From NCBI RefSeq assembly GCF_020616515.1, contig NZ_CP085135.1, positions 3,472,001 to 3,536,000 on the forward strand: a stretch of DNA of 64,000 nucleotides. Direction: 5' to 3'. The number at the start of each line of letters is the position of its first letter. Positions within the stretch are counted from its first letter, which is position 1. The notes below the pieces were generated by a model. The model was not told where the DNA came from. It did no database searches and saw only the letters and a list, made by a program, of their open reading frames with translations. The position numbers were made by a program, and so were the translations under genes. Of the stretch, positions 61,146 to 64,000 are shown in pieces. The DNA comes from Mesorhizobium sp. PAMC28654. Lineage in GTDB: Bacteria > Pseudomonadota > Alphaproteobacteria > Rhizobiales > Rhizobiaceae.

Positions 61146-61236
61146 TCTTAATGGGGCCGAGGAGCGCGCTGGGATCGGCGTGGGTGAATGGAGCCGGGCG
61201 CAAGAACCCGCAACAGGCGCCGCCAGGGAGGTCAGG

Positions 61237-62247
61237 ATGAACAGCGCGGCTGACGTGAGCTCGCCGCCCCGGGATGCGCAATCGTTCCGGCGGCGACTGA
61301 TCGGTTTCATTGCCGTCGGCGAAGTTGGCGTGCTCGCCGCAATGGCTTTGCTGGTCGCCTTCTTCTGGTTGCTCGAACCGGCCTTCCTGTCGGAGCGCAA
61401 CATCCGCGCTATCCTCAACGTCGTGTCGTTCGTGGGCATCATCGCCATCGGCCAGACGATTTTGCTGGTTGCCGGCGAATTCGACCTCTCCGTCGGCTCG
61501 GTGGCCGGGCTGTCCGCGGTGGTCGCCGCCAAGCTGATGACAGCGGCCGCCTTTCCGGTGTCGATCGCCATTCTCGGCGGTGTTGGTGTTGGCGCGTTGA
61601 TCGGGCTCGTCAACGGCCTGATCGTGGTCAGGCTCGGCATCCCCGCCTTCATCCAGACGCTCGGCATGCTGTTCATAGGCCAAGGCCTGATCCAGGTGGT
61701 GACGGGCGGCTATCCGGTCTACCCACTGCCGGAGGCAATCAATAATATTGGTGGTACCGATCTAGCCTTCGGCCTCGGCTGGAGCTTTGCCTTCTTCATC
61801 ATCGCCGCCATCGTCGCCGACTTCGTGCTGCGGCGCACCGTGCTGGGACGCAACATGTATGCCACCGGCGGCAACAAGGAAGTGGCTCACCTCGTCGGCA
61901 TCAACACCAACGCCTACAAGATCGGCGCCTTCATGGTCGTCGGCGCGTTGTCGGCGATCGCCGGCATGTTCGTAATGGCCGATCTCGGCAGCGGGGGCAC
62001 CTCTATCGGCAGCGGCTGGGAACTGACGGTCATCGCCGGTGTCGTGGTCGGCGGCGTCAGCCTGTTCGGCGGCGCCGGCACGGTTGCAGGCGGCGTCGTC
62101 GGCATCCTGATGCTGAAGGTGGTGCAGAGCGGCCTCGTTGTCATCGGCGTCAACTCCAACTGGCAGCAGATCGCGGTCGGCGTGATCATGGTCCTGGCCG
62201 TCGGCCTGGACATCCTGCGTCGCCGTTACTTCATCGCTGGCGCTTGA
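61237..62247 (+). CDS. Sugar ABC transporter permease (RbsC family), second system
   Basis: A 336-residue permease with about ten helices: IIAIGQTILLVAGEFDLSVG, LGIPAFIQTLGMLFIGQG and the coupling segment NKEVAHLVGINTNAYKIG, then GGVSLFGGAGTVAGGVVG. The motif AGEFDLSVG replaces the usual GGIDLSVG, a variant seen in some monosaccharide transporters. I chose the ATG at 61237 after AGGGAGGTCAGG. It is unusual in preceding its binding-protein gene. Confidence 0.9.
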   Translation: MNSAADVSSPPRDAQSFRRRLIGFIAVGEVGVLAAMALLVAFFWLLEPAFLSERNIRAILNVVSFVGIIAIGQTILLVAGEFDLSVGSVAGLSAVVAAKLMTAAAFPVSIAILGGVGVGALIGLVNGLIVVRLGIPAFIQTLGMLFIGQGLIQVVTGGYPVYPLPEAINNIGGTDLAFGLGWSFAFFIIAAIVADFVLRRTVLGRNMYATGGNKEVAHLVGINTNAYKIGAFMVVGALSAIAGMFVMADLGSGGTSIGSGWELTVIAGVVVGGVSLFGGAGTVAGGVVGILMLKVVQSGLVVIGVNSNWQQIAVGVIMVLAVGLDILRRRYFIAGA

Positions 62248-62334
62248 GCGGACCGGGAGGAAACAAGGCGTTCGGGCTGCCACTACGGCAGATTTTGCGC
62301 CGGCAAAAAGTCGGCGAACCAAGGGAGGTAGGAT

Positions 62335-63309
62335 ATGAAGATCGATCTGAAAAAAGGACTGATCCGTGCCGCGTTCGCGGCAGCGGTCGTTGCTACGTCG
62401 CTTGGCTCGGCGAGCCTTGCCCGGGCTGCTGACATCCACCTGCTCTGGGTGCAGGCGATGAAGGATCACCCCGTGCACCGGCTGATGCAGGCAGGCTTCC
62501 TCAACAAGTGCAAGGAGCTCGGCTACACCTGTGAGGTTGTCGGCGACCCGAGTGCCACCAACTGGGATATTCCGGCGACGCTGCCGCTTGCCGAAGCCGC
62601 ACTTGCCCGCACCAAATATGACGCCATCGGTGTCTATGGGGTGGATCCGGCGATCTATTCCTACATCACCAAGCTTGCCAAGGAGGGCTTTCCGATCGTC
62701 ACCTGGCATGTGCTGCCGCCGGAAGGCACGGTCAACGGCCTGAAGGCCGCGACGGGCGAGGACATCGCCGAGGTCGGCGCCAATGCGGCCATCGCCATTG
62801 GCGACAAGCTTGGCGGCAAGGGCACCGTGGCACTGACGCAAGGCGCCTCCAACGATACCGAAAACGCCATGTCCGATGCCTTCCGCAAGACCATCGCGGC
62901 GAAGTATCCAGGCATCAAGGTGCTCGACACGCAGATGGAAGGCTTCGAACCGTCGGCGGCGGAAGCCAAGGCGGTGGCGATCCTGCAGGGCAATCCCGAC
63001 GTGACCGCCGCATTCGGCACCACTGGCAACAGTATCCAGACCTGGTCGGGCGCGGCCCGCAAATCCGGACGCGACGTCGTCATCATCGGCATGGATTACA
63101 TCAGGCAGAATCTCGACCTGGTGAAATCGGGCGCCGCCTACGGCATCGTCGCGCAGCCGCTGTATGAAGAGAGCGCCAAGGTCGCCGAGCTGCTCGGCGA
63201 CCTTGCCCAGGGCAAGACCGTTCCCTACAGCAATCCGCTGCCGGCCAAGGTGATCACCGCCGCCGATCTCGCTCCCTACTACAAGATGCTGGACAGCGCC
63301 GGCCAGTAA
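62335..63309 (+). CDS. Sugar ABC transporter substrate-binding protein, second system
   Basis: A 324-residue exported protein with signal peptide ending SASLARA and a type I periplasmic-binding domain: IHLLWVQAMKDHPVHRLMQ, TKYDAIGVYGVDPAIYSY and VVIIGMDYIRQNLDLVKSG. It is clearly different from the tandem pair at 47-49 kb. The ligand is a sugar or sugar derivative, not identifiable by eye. AAGGGAGGTAGGAT precedes the ATG. Confidence 0.9.
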   Translation: MKIDLKKGLIRAAFAAAVVATSLGSASLARAADIHLLWVQAMKDHPVHRLMQAGFLNKCKELGYTCEVVGDPSATNWDIPATLPLAEAALARTKYDAIGVYGVDPAIYSYITKLAKEGFPIVTWHVLPPEGTVNGLKAATGEDIAEVGANAAIAIGDKLGGKGTVALTQGASNDTENAMSDAFRKTIAAKYPGIKVLDTQMEGFEPSAAEAKAVAILQGNPDVTAAFGTTGNSIQTWSGAARKSGRDVVIIGMDYIRQNLDLVKSGAAYGIVAQPLYEESAKVAELLGDLAQGKTVPYSNPLPAKVITAADLAPYYKMLDSAGQ

Positions 63310-63317
63310 CGCCTGCC

Positions 63318-63344
63318 GCCGGGTCCGCGTCTTGCGGATCCGGC
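63318..63344 (+). terminator. Hairpin between binding-protein and ATPase genes
   Basis: GCCGGGTCCGC (63318-63328) pairs with GCGGATCCGGC (63334-63344) over 11 positions with one G-U, 5-nt loop, 8 nt after the stop and without a T tract. Same position relative to a binding-protein gene as in the other three transporter operons of this window. Confidence 0.55.
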
Positions 63345-63363
63345 ATCTTCCGAGAGGATCGTC

Positions 63364-64000
63364 GTGTCCGAAACCACCCAAGAACCGCTGTTTTCGGCCA
63401 CCGGAATCGCCAAGAATTTCGGCGGCGTGCAAGCGCTGCGCGGGGTGGATTTCGAGGTGATCCCCGGCGAAATCCATGCTTTGCTCGGCCAGAACGGCGC
63501 AGGCAAGTCCACTCTGGTCAAGATCCTCAACGGCGTGCATCCGGCCGGCTCCTACACCGGCACCGTCAAGCTTGACGGCCAGCCCGTCAGTTTCGCCTCG
63601 CCCGCCGATGCACGCTCGAACGGCGTCGGCTATGTGCCGCAGGAAATCGAGGTACTCGAACAGCTTTCGGTGGCCGAGAACGTCTTTGCCGGTCGCACGG
63701 GGCTGGGCGACGGCATGTTTGTCCACCAAAGGAAGCTGCAACAGCGTGCCGGCGAAATCTTTGCTGACCTCGGCATCGGCATCAATCCCAAGGCCTATGT
63801 CGCGTCGCTGACCTCGGCGCAGCGCCATCTGGTAATGATCGCCCGCGCCATCGTGCTGCGGCCACGCGTGCTGATGCTGGATGAACCGACCGCTTCGCTC
63901 TCCGGCATCGAAGTCGACGCGCTGTTCAGCGTGCTGCGCCGCCTTAAGGCGCAAGGTGTGGCGATGATCTACATTACGCACCGCTTGCCCGAAGTTCTCG
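63364..64000 (+). CDS. Sugar ABC transporter ATP-binding protein, N-terminal part (runs off right edge)
   Basis: The frame from the GTG at 63364 (after GAGAGGATC) reads as the first ATPase domain of an RbsA-type protein: Walker A GQNGAGKST, VGYVPQEIEVLEQLSV, a degenerate signature LTSAQRHLVMIARAI, Walker B VLMLDEPTASLSG and the switch His in IYITHRLPEV. It stays open to base 64000. The second domain lies outside the window. Confidence 0.92.
   Translation, partial: MSETTQEPLFSATGIAKNFGGVQALRGVDFEVIPGEIHALLGQNGAGKSTLVKILNGVHPAGSYTGTVKLDGQPVSFASPADARSNGVGYVPQEIEVLEQLSVAENVFAGRTGLGDGMFVHQRKLQQRAGEIFADLGIGINPKAYVASLTSAQRHLVMIARAIVLRPRVLMLDEPTASLSGIEVDALFSVLRRLKAQGVAMIYITHRLPEVL

Noticed and set aside
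61762..63981. Very long open frame (739 codons) on the minus strand over the second ABC operon
   Set aside because: Antisense shadow of three clear transporter genes; its translation is rich in Arg, His and Asp, with no family resemblance. Long empty antisense frames are common in GC-rich genomes.

Overview
The window is GC-rich chromosomal DNA from a rhizobial alphaproteobacterium, most likely Mesorhizobium or a close relative. Evidence is the chvG/chvI pair divergent from pckA, the compact histidine operon ending in coaA and divergent from hslVU, an RpiR-type IolR with iolCDEB, MocDEF-like genes, and several copies of a palindromic intergenic repeat that I associate with this group. No rRNA, tRNA, insertion sequence, phage or CRISPR was recognised. 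Gene identities come from reading the sequence and from family knowledge; no search was run.

Layout. 1-16.5 kb is mostly housekeeping: chvG (cut by the left edge), chvI, pckA, arfB, alkB, a methyltransferase/glycosyltransferase pair, coaA, the his operon (hisB-DUF2628-hisH-DUF1330-hisA-arginase-like-hisF-hisE), hslV, a GNAT acetyltransferase, a frameshifted UPF0314 gene, hslU and a DUF1402 protein. 16.6-26.5 kb holds a PanB-like gene and a MocDEF-like oxygenase set, facing a LacI regulator, a sugar/inositol ABC transporter, iolG and an SDR. 26.5-27.8 kb is aroG behind an apparently complete aromatic-amino-acid attenuator. 27.9-36.1 kb is inositol catabolism: a MocA-type dehydrogenase, iolR, iolC, iolD, iolE, a small membrane protein and iolB. 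36.3-40 kb has a DUF1045-phnM-phnN trio and two membrane proteins.

40.3-64 kb is a dense accessory catabolic region. It has a PAAT-type ABC transporter without an ATPase, an SMP-30 lactonase, a sugar ABC operon with two tandem binding proteins and a frameshifted ATPase, a GntR/HutC regulator, a 2-oxoacid dehydrogenase of unusual build (E1alpha-E1beta-lipoyl fusion, D-2-hydroxyacid dehydrogenase, and an E2-like protein lacking the lipoyl domain and the catalytic His), two enolase-superfamily dehydratases, an SDR, a split transketolase, a LacI regulator and a second sugar ABC system running off the right edge.

Two operator-like motifs tie this last region together. TTATAATAGCAT-type AT-rich sites (probable GntR operators) lie before the PAAT operon, the tandem-SBP operon, gntR itself, the E1 fusion and the second ABC operon. 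A TTGATACCGGTACCAA palindrome (probable LacI operator) lies before the tandem-SBP operon and over the SDR/transketolase promoter. I infer one co-regulated pathway for an unidentified sugar acid or related compound: import, lactone opening, dehydration, redox steps, transketolase cleavage and oxidative decarboxylation.
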